Made by a program: the position numbers and the translations under genes
NCBI RefSeq assembly: GCF_007830635.1
Contig: NZ_VLLA01000035.1
Span: 1-57,171 of the forward strand
Source of the DNA: Bradyrhizobium huanghuaihaiense
GTDB lineage: Bacteria > Pseudomonadota > Alphaproteobacteria > Rhizobiales > Xanthobacteraceae
Length of the DNA: 57,171 nt
Direction: 5' to 3'
Part shown: positions 8,988 through 17,702 of the stretch, in pieces
Layout: every line of letters begins with the position of its first letter
Position numbering within the stretch: position 1 is the stretch's first letter
Notes under the pieces: generated by a model
Told to the model about the DNA's origin: nothing
The model's input: only the letters and a program-made list of their open reading frames with translations
Databases searched by the model: none

Positions 8988-10063
8988 ATGAAACGTTTCA
9001 TCCTGAACATCATCCTGCGCCTCGGTCGCTACGCCGTGCTTCCGGCCGTCGCGCTGGCTTGCGTGATCCTGGCCGTTTGGCTGGTGGCGATGGACCGCTA
9101 CACGATCACCGCGCTGGTCACGGCGCCTGTCGTGTTCTCCATTTTCCTGGGCGCGCTGGCGCTCACGATCGGGCTCCTGCTCCTGCCCTCGCGCAAGCAT
9201 CGGGATTTTGAGGCCGACGAGGCGATCGCTCCAGGCCTTTGGGCGATGTGGAGGGAGCTCGATCGCAGCTTCGCCCGATCGCGCCGCACCCTGCTGATCA
9301 ACACTGAGTTCAACGCCTCGATCGGCGAAGTGAGCCGGTACGCCGGGCTGTTCGGGCAACACGTCACGATGACCGTCGGCTTGCCGATGCTCATCGTTCT
9401 GGACGAGCGCGCGATTCGCGCCGTCGTTGCCCATGAGGTGGCGCACGCCCAGCTTCGGCACACCTCGGAAGCATCAACCTCGCGGATTTCATCGCGGCTT
9501 CGGAGAATGTCTTCCTCTACGCCGATCCGGAATGGACCATCACCGGGCGCATTGTTCGGGCGCTGCTCCATTCCATGCTCGAATGGCTCGAGAAGGAGTA
9601 TCGCGCGCTATCGCGGGAGAACGAGCTGGGCGCCGATCTCGGTGCGGCCGAGCAGGTTGGCCTCGGCGAAACCGCGCGTGCGCTGGTGCTGACGGAAGCC
9701 TGCGGAACGCGTCTCATCGATCTCGTGTTCGCCCCTCTGGAAAAAGAGGTGCTGGGCGCAATCAATGCGCCGCGGCCGCCTTTCGAACGGATCGTCAAGC
9801 AGCTCGCGGATATCAGGGCGCCGGAGCCGATGGCCGCCGCTGCCGTCGCGGGTTTGAGCCGCGAGCATGATCCCGATTCGACCCATCCGCCTTTCGGCAA
9901 GCGGCTCGCCAACCTCGGATACACCGACATTCCCGAGATCGACGAGATCAGGACATCCGCCATCGACCAACTTCTCTCACGGGACGCAGCCAAAGATCTC
10001 CCCGCCCGCTTCGACGGGGAATGGCGGAAGAAGGCGCAGGAGTGGGTCAGCGTCGGCAGGTGA
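8988..10063 (+). pseudogene. M48-like membrane metallopeptidase, broken by a 1-bp frameshift
   Basis: The first frame (8988 to about 9467) gives two membrane segments and the zinc motif HEVAHAQLRHTS. At 9466-9468 the frame shifts: inserting one G in the run tcgga would restore the continuation GSINLADFIAASENVFLY..., which then runs to 10063. The downstream part has NELGADLGAAEQV, matching the position of the third zinc-ligand Glu in M48 proteases. The assembled product would be about 358 residues, an inner-membrane zinc endopeptidase. As written it is truncated right after HExxH and would be inactive. A sequencing error in a short G run is an equally good explanation. Confidence 0.75.
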
Positions 10064-10089
10064 TCGCGGCCGAAACCTGAGCAACTGCC

Positions 10090-10124
10090 CCGGGTCGCGC
10101 CGTCATGTGGCGCGCCCGGTTTCT
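10090..10124 (+). terminator. Rho-independent terminator after the M48 gene
   Basis: CCGGG and CGCGCC (10090-10101, one bulged T) pair with GGCGCG and CCCGG (10109-10119) around a 7-base loop, followed by TTTCT. It sits 26 bases past the stop of the protease reading frame. Confidence 0.6.
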
Positions 10125-10175
10125 CTCGCGAGCCGATATTTGCTTCGCGCGGCAACGCTCTATTCCTCACGACCT

Positions 10176-10198
10176 GCTGCCCGACTTGCTCGGGCAGC
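10176..10198. terminator. Hairpin between convergent genes
   Basis: GCTGCCCGA (10176-10184) and TCGGGCAGC (10190-10198) form a perfect 9-bp stem with a 5-base loop. It is 20 bp from the stop of the minus-strand gene at 10218, so it may terminate that transcript. The T tract is weak on both strands. Confidence 0.5.
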
Positions 10199-10217
10199 CT
10201 TTGTGTCGCCAGCCGGT

Positions 10218-10673
10218 TCAGCCGCCGCTCAGGCTGTGGCTGATGCGCGTCACGATGCGGTCCCATTGCCGCTTCTCCGCCGCGGGATAGTTGATCAGCA
10301 CGCAGTGAACGTAGCCCCGTGAGAAGCTGCAGCGGTCATACCAGATCGCGTCGCGCTTGACGCTGGAGACCACGAAGAACCCAGGCGTGATCCGTTTATA
10401 GATGATGCCAGGCGGTGGACTCTTCCTGGCCAGGAACTCGGCCGGCGAGAGGCCTTGATCGGGAACGGCCTGCACCGTCAGATCGGCGCGGCCGTCCGAC
10501 GTGCGAAACCGCTCGCCGTATCCGTCAGGCTTCCCGGCCGGCTCGCTGAAAATCGAAACTGGAACGTCGACCGCCGTTCCGGATTCCGCGATCCGGTAGG
10601 TGGTCCAGCTCTCTGCCCGGGCGACGGACGATGCCGCGCAGAGTGCAACGATCACGGCAGCTGTGATCTTCAT
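10218..10673 (-). CDS. Secreted hypothetical protein
   Basis: 151 residues with a clean Sec signal peptide (MKITAAVIVALCAASSVARA, cleavage before ESWTTY). The mature part is a small beta-rich periplasmic protein with two cysteines (YDRCSFSR and VHCVLIN) that could form a disulfide. No named domain is recognised. It is the second gene of a possible two-gene minus-strand unit with the 73-residue protein just upstream, separated by 10 bp. Confidence 0.65.
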   Translation of the reverse strand: MKITAAVIVALCAASSVARAESWTTYRIAESGTAVDVPVSIFSEPAGKPDGYGERFRTSDGRADLTVQAVPDQGLSPAEFLARKSPPPGIIYKRITPGFFVVSSVKRDAIWYDRCSFSRGYVHCVLINYPAAEKRQWDRIVTRISHSLSGG

Positions 10674-10683
10674 GTCGGCCTCA

Positions 10684-10902
10684 TCAGTGGCGCGGCGCCA
10701 ATTGCAACTCCATCAGGGCGATCCTCTGCAGGGTGGCGGGGTCACGTTCACCCGAACCCGCCGTGCGCAGGATGGACTCGGCGAGTGCATTGACATGCGC
10801 GGAATGCACGGGCTCCGGCAGGGTCGCAACCGCAGCTTCCAGTGCGGCGGTCATCAATTCGATCACCTCGGGAGGAAATGCGACGTTGGAAAGGTTCTTC
10901 AT
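10684..10902 (-). CDS. Small hypothetical protein
   Basis: Starting at the ATG 10902 this gives 72 residues, MKNLSNVAFPPEVIELM..., mostly helical and acidic, with no signal peptide or domain. The frame extends eleven codons further upstream, but that part looks non-coding. It lies 10 bp upstream of the secreted protein gene on the same strand and probably shares its transcript. Its function is unknown. Confidence 0.55.
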   Translation of the reverse strand: MKNLSNVAFPPEVIELMTAALEAAVATLPEPVHSAHVNALAESILRTAGSGERDPATLQRIALMELQLAPRH

Positions 10903-11182
10903 CGTGCGGACCCGCTCCCTTGTGCGAGCCGCCATTCAACGCCGGGAAAAAATGGAAGTTCCTTCCAAGCCGGCACGCGATGACCCATCTCGCACCTTCG
11001 AGGCTGCGACGAAACACTGCACCGGGCGCAACCGAACCGTTTTCGCAGTGAGGCATTGAGTGTGGTCGTGAAAATGGGATTGGCGCGGGCCGCCTCGCGC
11101 GTGGTCTCGCTGCGTCCACTCCTCTGCGGCGCCGCCACGCCGATTGCCCTCTCGCGTTCCAGCGCACCGAAGGGAGCCTCTC

Positions 11183-11509
11183 ATGCCGACCAAGCCGACT
11201 ATTGCGCGCATCTGGCGCGGCCGTACCCGCCGCGATGTCGCCGACGCCTACCAGGCTTATCTGCAGGCCGAAGGGATTCCGCCGCTGCTGGAGACAGCCC
11301 TGGGCGTGCAGCAGTTGCGCGAGGACCGCGCCCAGGAAACATGGTTCACGACCATCTCATACTGGGCGGACGTCGCGGCGATGACGGCGTTCACCAAGGG
11401 AGAGCCGGGCAAGGTCCACCATCTCGCACGCGACCCGGAATTCCTGATCGAGCTGCCGGAGCGGATCGAGATCCACCGCATTCTTATCGACGAACAGGGG
11501 TTGCGCTGA
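11183..11509 (+). CDS. Antibiotic-biosynthesis-monooxygenase-like (dimeric alpha/beta barrel) protein
   Basis: 108 residues from ATG 11183, which has GAAGGGAG a few bases upstream; an earlier in-frame ATG at 11144 has none. The pattern IARIWRGRT..., followed by a Tyr-rich helix (ADAYQAYLQAEGIP) and then TWFTTISYWADVAAMTAF, is that of the dimeric ferredoxin-like ABM fold. Related proteins are small monooxygenases or heme/flavin-free enzymes; the substrate is unknown. It is monocistronic, ended by a strong hairpin. Confidence 0.62.
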   Translation: MPTKPTIARIWRGRTRRDVADAYQAYLQAEGIPPLLETALGVQQLREDRAQETWFTTISYWADVAAMTAFTKGEPGKVHHLARDPEFLIELPERIEIHRILIDEQGLR

Positions 11510-11511
11510 AT

Positions 11512-11541
11512 CCCATGCGCAGGCAGGAGCCTGCGCATGGG
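11512..11541. terminator. Strong hairpin terminator between convergent genes
   Basis: CCCATGCGCAGGC (11512-11524), loop AGGA, then GCCTGCGCATGGG (11529-11541): a perfect 13-bp stem. It starts 3 bases past the stop of the 11183-11509 gene and 23 bases from the stop of the alcohol dehydrogenase, so it can serve both directions. Confidence 0.7.
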
Positions 11542-11563
11542 ACGATTGCCGATGCCGCAGTGC

Positions 11564-12607
11564 TCAGCTGATGTTCAACAGGATTCGCCCCGACTCGCCG
11601 CTGCGCATCAGATCCAGCGCGTCATTGACGTCGTCGAGCGCGAACTCGTGCGTGACGATGCCGCGGTAACTGACTTTGCCGGCCTCGTCGAGGCGGACGA
11701 GACGCGGGATATCGCGCGCCGGCTGGCATTGCCCGCCTTCCGAGCCCTTCAGCACTTTCTCGAAGTGCAGGGGCAGCGTGTAGATCTCGACCTTCTCGCG
11801 GGGAACGCCGACGAGGATGCAGCGGCCTTTCTTGGCGGTGACCTCGTAGGCGAGCTCGATCAGTCTCCTGACGCCGGTGGTCTCGACGACCTTGTCGGGT
11901 CCGTCAGCCCCCGTGATGGCGCGAACCGCGGCGGCGACGTCCGCCACCGCATCAGAGTTGACGGTATGGGTGGCGCCGAACTGCTTCGCCATCTCCAGCT
12001 TGTTGTCGAGGCGGTCGATCGCGATGACCGGATGAGCGCCGACCATCGCGGCGAATTGCACGATGTTCAGGCCGACACCGCCGACGCCGAACACGACCAC
12101 GGCTTCGCCGATGGCAATCTGCGCATCGTTGTTGACGACGCCGAGCGCGGTCGTCACCGCGCAGCCGAGCAGCGGCGCACTGGTGCGGTCGATCGAGGCC
12201 GGCACCGGCGTGACGCGATTCTCCGACACCACGGCATAGTCGTTGAAGGTGGTGACCCAGCCCGCATTGAGGCGCTTGCCGCGCCAGGAATAGACCGGCG
12301 TGTTGGACTGGATGCCCTTGCCCGGCCGCCAGTGCATCACGACGGTGTCGCCCTCCTTGCAGGAGACGACGCCGGGCCCGGTCTCGACGATGGTCGCGAG
12401 CGCTTCATGCCCCAACAGATGCGGCAGGAACTTGTCGACGCCCTTGACGGCGTCGATCTCGTTGATCTGCGCGCCGCAGATGCTCGAGGTGTGCACATGT
12501 GCGAGCACCTGGCCGTGCTCGAGCGTATCCGGCAGGGTGAACTCGTCGACGATCAGCGGCTTGCCCGATTCGACGAGAATCGCAGCCTTTGCAGTCTTGA
12601 TATCCAT
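11564..12607 (-). CDS. Zinc-dependent alcohol dehydrogenase (MDR family), lacking the structural-zinc loop cysteines
   Basis: 347 residues of the medium-chain dehydrogenase/reductase fold. The catalytic-zinc ligands are Cys in SSICGAQ and His-Glu in LLGHEA, with a later GCAVTTALG. The Rossmann motif is VFGVGGVGLNIV, for NAD(P). The region that normally holds four cysteines for the structural zinc (after CKEGDTVVMHWRP) has none of them, so this is a one-zinc member. The substrate is unknown. It is 13 bp behind a methyltransferase on the same strand, and I infer the two act together on one metabolite, perhaps a sugar. Confidence 0.85.
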   Translation of the reverse strand: MDIKTAKAAILVESGKPLIVDEFTLPDTLEHGQVLAHVHTSSICGAQINEIDAVKGVDKFLPHLLGHEALATIVETGPGVVSCKEGDTVVMHWRPGKGIQSNTPVYSWRGKRLNAGWVTTFNDYAVVSENRVTPVPASIDRTSAPLLGCAVTTALGVVNNDAQIAIGEAVVVFGVGGVGLNIVQFAAMVGAHPVIAIDRLDNKLEMAKQFGATHTVNSDAVADVAAAVRAITGADGPDKVVETTGVRRLIELAYEVTAKKGRCILVGVPREKVEIYTLPLHFEKVLKGSEGGQCQPARDIPRLVRLDEAGKVSYRGIVTHEFALDDVNDALDLMRSGESGRILLNIS

Positions 12608-12620
12608 GAGGCGCGCCCGG

Positions 12621-13286
12621 TCACTCGAAATAGATGAATTCGTAGTCGCCGGTGTAGCCGAGCTTTTCGTACAGCCAGATCCATTCCGAGGTGTGCAGGA
12701 TGGACTCCGCCGTCAGCGCCCAGCATTCGAGGTTGTGCAGCTCGGCGACGTTCCGGTAGCCCTCGACCATGACGTATTTGTTCTTGCCGACCCGCTCGAT
12801 CTCCTTGAGCGCAGCATCGAGCTCGTAGAGCCTGAGATTGTGCAGGGTACCGAGCGAGATGACGAGGTCGAAACTGTCGTCGCCATAGGGATAGACGTCC
12901 TGGGCACGATAGTTGAACAGATACGGCCTCACCTGCTCGTGCGCATGCGCAAGACCATGCTTCGAGATGTCGAAGCCGGTGACCTTCAACCCCGGCAGGA
13001 TCTTCTGCATCTCGTAGAGCAGGAAACCCTTGCCGCAGCCGACGTCGAGCACGCTGGAGCCGTCCTTCAGGCCGTAGGTCTCGATCAGCGCCTTGGCGAC
13101 CGGCGCCCAGCGCCCCTCGATGAAGCGGTAGCCGCCATAGCCGAAGCGGCGGTCGCCATCCCAGTAATCGGCCTCGTATTCCCGCGCCTTCAGCGAGCAG
13201 CCGATCTTGTCGTCGTTCATGCGGCCCATGTAGTCGCGCTTGGTCGCAGTATGCAGTGGCGTCACGATATTCAGCAGTCGTCCCAT
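12621..13286 (-). CDS. Class I SAM-dependent methyltransferase
   Basis: 221 residues from the ATG at 13286 (MGRLLNIVTPLH). Motif I is SVLDVGCGKGFLL, motif II includes GFDISKHGLAHAH, and motif IV region is FDLVISLGTLHNL. The long N-terminal segment with YWDGDRRFGYGGYR is unusual and may form the substrate pocket. It precedes the zinc dehydrogenase by 13 bp in the same direction, so it is probably an operon acting on a common substrate that I cannot identify. Confidence 0.82.
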   Translation of the reverse strand: MGRLLNIVTPLHTATKRDYMGRMNDDKIGCSLKAREYEADYWDGDRRFGYGGYRFIEGRWAPVAKALIETYGLKDGSSVLDVGCGKGFLLYEMQKILPGLKVTGFDISKHGLAHAHEQVRPYLFNYRAQDVYPYGDDSFDLVISLGTLHNLRLYELDAALKEIERVGKNKYVMVEGYRNVAELHNLECWALTAESILHTSEWIWLYEKLGYTGDYEFIYFE

Positions 13287-13535
13287 TGAGCCCTCGGATT
13301 CCGTCACGCGCTGTCTTGAGGCCCTTGGGAGGCCCTGCGTCGTGAATCGCGACTCAACCCTAGCACTTTCGCCGAAGGCCATCGTTGTTTCAGATCAATG
13401 ATCATGCCGCGCCGTGCGAGCAAGGGACGGCGTCCGCACGCTGGCCGCGCTATCGGCAAAAGAATCTCCCGACTGAAGGCACTTGTCGCCAGCGCGACGC
13501 CGGAGGAATTCGGCCCGGCCGCCGCGCGGCCATCC

Positions 13536-13561
13536 GGCACCGCGATGGCGATCGCGGTGCC
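13536..13561 (-). terminator. Hairpin downstream of the 13579-14259 gene
   Basis: GGCACCGCGAT (13536-13546), loop GGCG, then ATCGCGGTGCC (13551-13561): a perfect 11-bp stem that starts 18 bases past the stop of the minus-strand gene. There is no T tract, so it may act as an mRNA 3'-end stabiliser rather than a true terminator. I found no gene in the rest of 13287-13578. Confidence 0.45.
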
Positions 13562-13578
13562 GGCAAGGCTGGCCGGTT

Positions 13579-14259
13579 CTACGAAGATTTCGCCAAGCTC
13601 GCGTCAGGCCAGGTCACATAAAACTCCTGACCATGGATCGACCCGAAGGCCTGTCGAATGCCTTGCGCCTGGATCTCAAAGTAGAGCTTCTTGTTGTTGA
13701 TGCCGCCCCAGCCCACGCCGCCGAGGAGGTTTCCGCCGCTATAGATATCGTAGTCAAACGACTCGTAGCCGATTTCGGGCACGTCGCTTGCCCGCTGGAT
13801 CTTCAACGTTCCGTTGGCAAGCGCGTCGTTGAAGCCCGGTAGATCCTTCCAGCTCTCCATGCCGAACTGGAGGACCGTTTGCTCAAAATCCGCCTGGCTC
13901 AATTCGACGCCGTCAACGCGCACCGCCGCATCTGCGCCGAACCTCGCCAGGTATTGGGCTTGATCCGCCGGAAGCTCGGAGAGCTTCATCATGCGCGATT
14001 CGACAAGGCCTTCGCGCGCGCGAGAGAGAGTGACAGCCCCGCCAGCAGAGCTCCCTCCCTTCGCCGCGGCAGCCTTTCCGTTGACGAGCGCGTCGATCTT
14101 CAACAGCGCGTCAGACACGCCCGGCGCCAAGCGAGACGACACGGCATTAACATGCGGGATAACGTTGATGGGACTCGCTTCGGGCTCGGCAACCGTCTGA
14201 GCGTTGGCAGCTTTCAGGATGGTGAGCGCGGTCGCGCCGACGGAATTGATGGCAACCAT
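13579..14259 (-). CDS. Hypothetical protein, Ala-rich N-terminus
   Basis: 226 residues that I do not recognise. It begins MVAINSVGATALTILKAANA, a weakly hydrophobic stretch not obviously a signal peptide. A long Ala/Val-rich region follows, then a compact C-terminal part with many Gly and aromatic residues (SGGNLLGGVGWGGINNKKLY). The middle (ELSQADFEQTVLQFGM) resembles a helical calcium-free repeat only superficially. It stands alone. Its shape would fit an exported or surface protein, but this is a guess. Confidence 0.55.
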   Translation of the reverse strand: MVAINSVGATALTILKAANAQTVAEPEASPINVIPHVNAVSSRLAPGVSDALLKIDALVNGKAAAAKGGSSAGGAVTLSRAREGLVESRMMKLSELPADQAQYLARFGADAAVRVDGVELSQADFEQTVLQFGMESWKDLPGFNDALANGTLKIQRASDVPEIGYESFDYDIYSGGNLLGGVGWGGINNKKLYFEIQAQGIRQAFGSIHGQEFYVTWPDASLAKSS

Positions 14260-14554
14260 ATGGCCTCCTGGTCTGTGTCACCTGGACGGCCGCCAATCAT
14301 TGCCGGGTCACAAGCAGGGGACTGGCCTCATGCCAGTCGTCACGATAGCAGCCGCGCGTTGATCAGTTTTCAACCAGCCGGCGGACGTATCGGCCAGGAC
14401 ACCATGCCGGCGTTGACATGGCTCCCGGTCGCACTCGCGGCTGATCAACCTCTAGGCGCGAAGCCGAATCAGTACTCGCAGGGTAACGGCTCTGGTCAAG
14501 TGCGCGCAATCTGCGAAATTGCAAGTCAGCCCCCGGCTGAGCCGCATCCGCCTG
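14260..14554. other. Intergenic; nothing recognised
   Basis: About 295 bases between the hypothetical gene's start and the receptor gene's end. I see no gene, no clear hairpin terminator and no conserved RNA here. Confidence 0.4.
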
Positions 14555-15619
14555 CTACTGCACCTCGATGTTCGCGTCCTTGACCAGCTTGCGCCAGCGG
14601 TCCTCCTCCTGCTGGACATAGCGGTCGAGCTCGTCCGGCGCGCTGCCGACCATGATGAGGCCCTCGTTGGCCTCAAGCTGCTTGAAGGCACCGGACTTGA
14701 CGGCCTTTGCGACCGCCTGATTGAGGCGCGCAATCACCGGAGCGGGCGTCTTGGCCGGCGCGTACAATCCGTACCAGGACTCGGCGGCGTAGCCGGGCAC
14801 CCCGGCCTCGGCGACAGCAGGCAATTGCGGGAACGCGGCCGAACGTTCGGCGGACGTGACGGCGAGCGCCCGGAGCTGACCCGCAGCCACCAGCGAGGCC
14901 GCGCTGGCCACGGTGGTGAACATCACGTCGATCTGCCCGCCCAGGAGATCGCTGATCGCAGGCGCCGCGCCCTTGTAGGGCACCGCCGTCATCTTGACCT
15001 TCGCCATGGCGTTGAACAGCTCGCCGGCGAGATGGGCCGAGGTGCCGGTGCCGAACGTCCCGAAATTCAGCTTGCCCGGGTTGGCCCTGGCTTCAGTGAT
15101 CAGATCGGCGATCGAATTGATTTTGGAAGCCGGGTTGACGACGACGATGTTGAAGGATCGCGCGATCAGCGAGACCGCCGCAAAATCCTTGTGCGGATCG
15201 AACGGCAGCTTGTTGTACAGGCTCGGATTGACAGCGTGCGCGAAGGTCGCCATCAGCAGCGAATAGCCATCGGGCTCGCTGGTGGCCACCGTCTGGGTTC
15301 CGATGATGGTCCCGGCGCCCGGCTTGTTCTCGATGATGACGGATTTGCCGAGATCCGTCTGGATTTCCTGCGCCGTCGTTCGCGCGATGATGTCGGTCCC
15401 GCCACCGGCTGCGAACGGCACCACGATCTTGATGATCTTTTCGGGATACTCGGCCCGCGCCGGCGCAACACCAAGCCCCGCGACGACCGGCAAGACGGCG
15501 CAGGCGAGGATGGCGAGGTTCAGCCAGCGCCGCACGGCAAAACCCTTCCCGCGAGCGCCGTCGTGATTGATGATTTCGCCAATGGCCATCTGGAGCTCCA
15601 TCCGGTTTTGTTCAGACAT
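14555..15619 (-). CDS. Bug-family (TctC-type) tripartite tricarboxylate transporter substrate-binding protein
   Basis: 354 residues with an N-terminal signal segment (WLNLAILACAVLPVVAG, cleavage near APARA-EYP). A classic Bug fold follows: KIVVPFAAGGGTDIIART, then VIENKPGAGTIIGTQ, and later GQIDVMFTT. Such periplasmic receptors bind carboxylates and often lack their TctA/B membrane partners, as here. Its ATG overlaps the 3' end of the acyl-CoA ligase by 8 bp, so the two are translationally coupled. This suggests the receptor captures the acid that the ligase activates. Confidence 0.9.
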   Translation of the reverse strand: MSEQNRMELQMAIGEIINHDGARGKGFAVRRWLNLAILACAVLPVVAGLGVAPARAEYPEKIIKIVVPFAAGGGTDIIARTTAQEIQTDLGKSVIIENKPGAGTIIGTQTVATSEPDGYSLLMATFAHAVNPSLYNKLPFDPHKDFAAVSLIARSFNIVVVNPASKINSIADLITEARANPGKLNFGTFGTGTSAHLAGELFNAMAKVKMTAVPYKGAAPAISDLLGGQIDVMFTTVASAASLVAAGQLRALAVTSAERSAAFPQLPAVAEAGVPGYAAESWYGLYAPAKTPAPVIARLNQAVAKAVKSGAFKQLEANEGLIMVGSAPDELDRYVQQEEDRWRKLVKDANIEVQ

Positions 15620-17699
15620 TGAGAACGACCAATCCGTCGGCCGCCTTCACACCCTGGCCCGCCGGCAGCACGAAGACCGGATTGATCTCGGCCTCGACGA
15701 GGCGATCGCCGAGCTGCGCAACCATGCGCGAGAAATCGACGACCGCGGCAGCGAGCGCCTCGACATCGCATTTCGGCCGGCCCCGAAAACCATCCAGCAA
15801 CGGCCAGGTGACGAGATCGCGCGCCATCGCGCGAGCCTCGGCCAGGCTGAGACCGCCTTGCGGCGGAAGCAGCCGCATCGTCGTGTCCTTGAACAGCTCG
15901 GCGGCGACACCACCCATTCCGAGCAGGATCGCCACGCCCAGGGGATCCCGATGCATGCCGAGAATGATCTCGACGCCGCCTGAAATCATCTCCTGAACCA
16001 GGAATTGGTCGGGCCGCTTCCCGGTCCTGAGCGCGACCTCGTCGGCCATCGCCGCCAAGCGGCCGCCAATCGTCTCGGCCGTCAGATTGACCGCGACGCC
16101 GCCGACGTCGCTCTTGTGCGCGATCTCGCGCGAGAGAATCTTGAGCACGACGGAGCCGCCGAAGTCGCGCGCCACCTGCTCCGCTTCTTCAGCCGTTGCG
16201 ACCACCTTCTCCGCCACGGTCGGAACACCAAAGCGGGCGAACAACGCCTTGGCCTGTGCCTCATCCAGCGATCCTGCCGGGACGTCGCTGATGTCGACCG
16301 TCGTCTCGATAGAGACGGAGGTCTGGACCTGTTCCGGCATTGCGGCCTGCAACAGCCCGTCGAGCGCAGCGGCGCAGCTCTCGGCGGACGTATAGGCCGG
16401 GACGCCTTGCCGGGTGAGGACGGAGACCACGTCGGGCGCGTAGGGACTCACATAGGCAATGACGGGCTTGTCGCTGAGCGGCAGGCAGTCGTGGATGGCA
16501 TCGGCCATCAGAGCCGGCGATCCCACGGCGGACGAGCCGGCAATGACGACCAGCGCATCGTAGGAGGGGCTTGCGAGCAGGATGCGGATAGCGCCGCGCA
16601 GCAGATCCGGCTGCAGGCCGGCCAGGGTCACGTCGATCGGATTGCGGTCGAGCATGGCGTGCGATCCCGATTGCAGGGCGCGCAGTTGCGCGGCCGTCTC
16701 CGCATCGGGTGCGGGCGTTGCGAAGCCTGCCATGCCCAGGCTGTCGGACACGATCGTGCCAGCGCCGCCGGTCGAGGTGAGGATCGCCACGCGCCTGCCG
16801 GAGAGCTTCCGTCCCGCCGAAAGGGCTGCGGGAATGTCGAGCAGGTCTTCGAACGTCTTCGCGCGGATCACGCCGAGCTGCCTGAACAAAGCGTCATACA
16901 TGCGGTCGGAGCCCGCAAGCGCCCCCGTGTGCGATACGGCCGCCTTTGCCCCCGCCTCCGATCGCCCGATCTTGAAGGCGACAACGGGCTTGCCGGCGCG
17001 CCGCGCCTTGAGCACCGCCTCGCGGAAGCGGGATGGATTGCGGATCGCCTCGATATAGAGCGCAATGACCCTGGTCGCGCCGTCGTCGGCGAGAAAGTCG
17101 ATGAAGTCGGCGAGTTCGAGATCGGCTTCGTTGCTGGTCGACACCAGCTTGGACAGCCCGACTCCGCGCGCCGCGGCGCGCGACAGCACGGCGCCGAGAA
17201 TGCCGCCGCTTTGCGAGACCAGCCCGATCGGACCTGCCGGGAAGCGGTCCATCGCCAGCGCGCCTGAGGCCGACAGCACGATATTGTCGGTGAGATTGAC
17301 GAGGCCGATCGTGTTCGGCCCGAGCAGGCGCATCGATCCGGCGGCTTGCATGAGCTGCTGCTGGCGCGCGGCGCCTTCCGCCCCGGTTTCGGTGAAGCCG
17401 CTGGCGAGAACGATCGCCGCCGCAGTGCCGCGCTCTGCCAATTCGCGCACCGCGATGTGCGCCCGCTCCGCGCCGAGCAGGACAATGCCGACATCAGGCA
17501 CATCAGGCAGCGAAGCAACGTCGGCGTAACATTTGAGACCGCCGATTTCTGCGACCTTCGGATTGACGGGATAGATCGCACCGGCAAAGCCGTGCTTCCT
17601 AAGATAGGACACCGGCCGCCCCGACGTCTTGCTCGGGTCCGCGGACGCGCCGATGATTGCGATGCTGCGTGGCCGGATCAGGCGTTCGATCGCGTTCAT
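15612..17699 (-). CDS. ADP-forming acyl-CoA synthetase/ligase (fused alpha-beta subunits)
   Basis: 695 residues. The N-terminal CoA-binding Rossmann domain begins SIAIIGASADPSKTSGRPVS. It is followed by the succinyl-CoA-ligase-like domain with the phospho-histidine segment KAAVSHTGALAGSD, and from about residue 480 by an ATP-grasp domain (GGSVVLKILSREIAHKSDVG). This domain order is that of the acetate/acyl-CoA synthetase (NDP-forming) family, which makes acyl-CoA from acid, CoA and ATP via a phosphohistidine. The acid is unknown. It is 3 bp downstream of the crotonase gene and overlaps the Bug receptor gene. Confidence 0.88.
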   Translation of the reverse strand: MNAIERLIRPRSIAIIGASADPSKTSGRPVSYLRKHGFAGAIYPVNPKVAEIGGLKCYADVASLPDVPDVGIVLLGAERAHIAVRELAERGTAAAIVLASGFTETGAEGAARQQQLMQAAGSMRLLGPNTIGLVNLTDNIVLSASGALAMDRFPAGPIGLVSQSGGILGAVLSRAAARGVGLSKLVSTSNEADLELADFIDFLADDGATRVIALYIEAIRNPSRFREAVLKARRAGKPVVAFKIGRSEAGAKAAVSHTGALAGSDRMYDALFRQLGVIRAKTFEDLLDIPAALSAGRKLSGRRVAILTSTGGAGTIVSDSLGMAGFATPAPDAETAAQLRALQSGSHAMLDRNPIDVTLAGLQPDLLRGAIRILLASPSYDALVVIAGSSAVGSPALMADAIHDCLPLSDKPVIAYVSPYAPDVVSVLTRQGVPAYTSAESCAAALDGLLQAAMPEQVQTSVSIETTVDISDVPAGSLDEAQAKALFARFGVPTVAEKVVATAEEAEQVARDFGGSVVLKILSREIAHKSDVGGVAVNLTAETIGGRLAAMADEVALRTGKRPDQFLVQEMISGGVEIILGMHRDPLGVAILLGMGGVAAELFKDTTMRLLPPQGGLSLAEARAMARDLVTWPLLDGFRGRPKCDVEALAAAVVDFSRMVAQLGDRLVEAEINPVFVLPAGQGVKAADGLVVLNV

Positions 17700-17702
17700 C
17701 GC

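Noticed and set aside
13385..13700. Plus-strand open frames over the end of the Ala-rich hypothetical gene, looking a bit like an H-NS-type protein
   Set aside because: The resemblance is only Arg/Lys content; the real gene is on the other strand and has a hairpin at its end.
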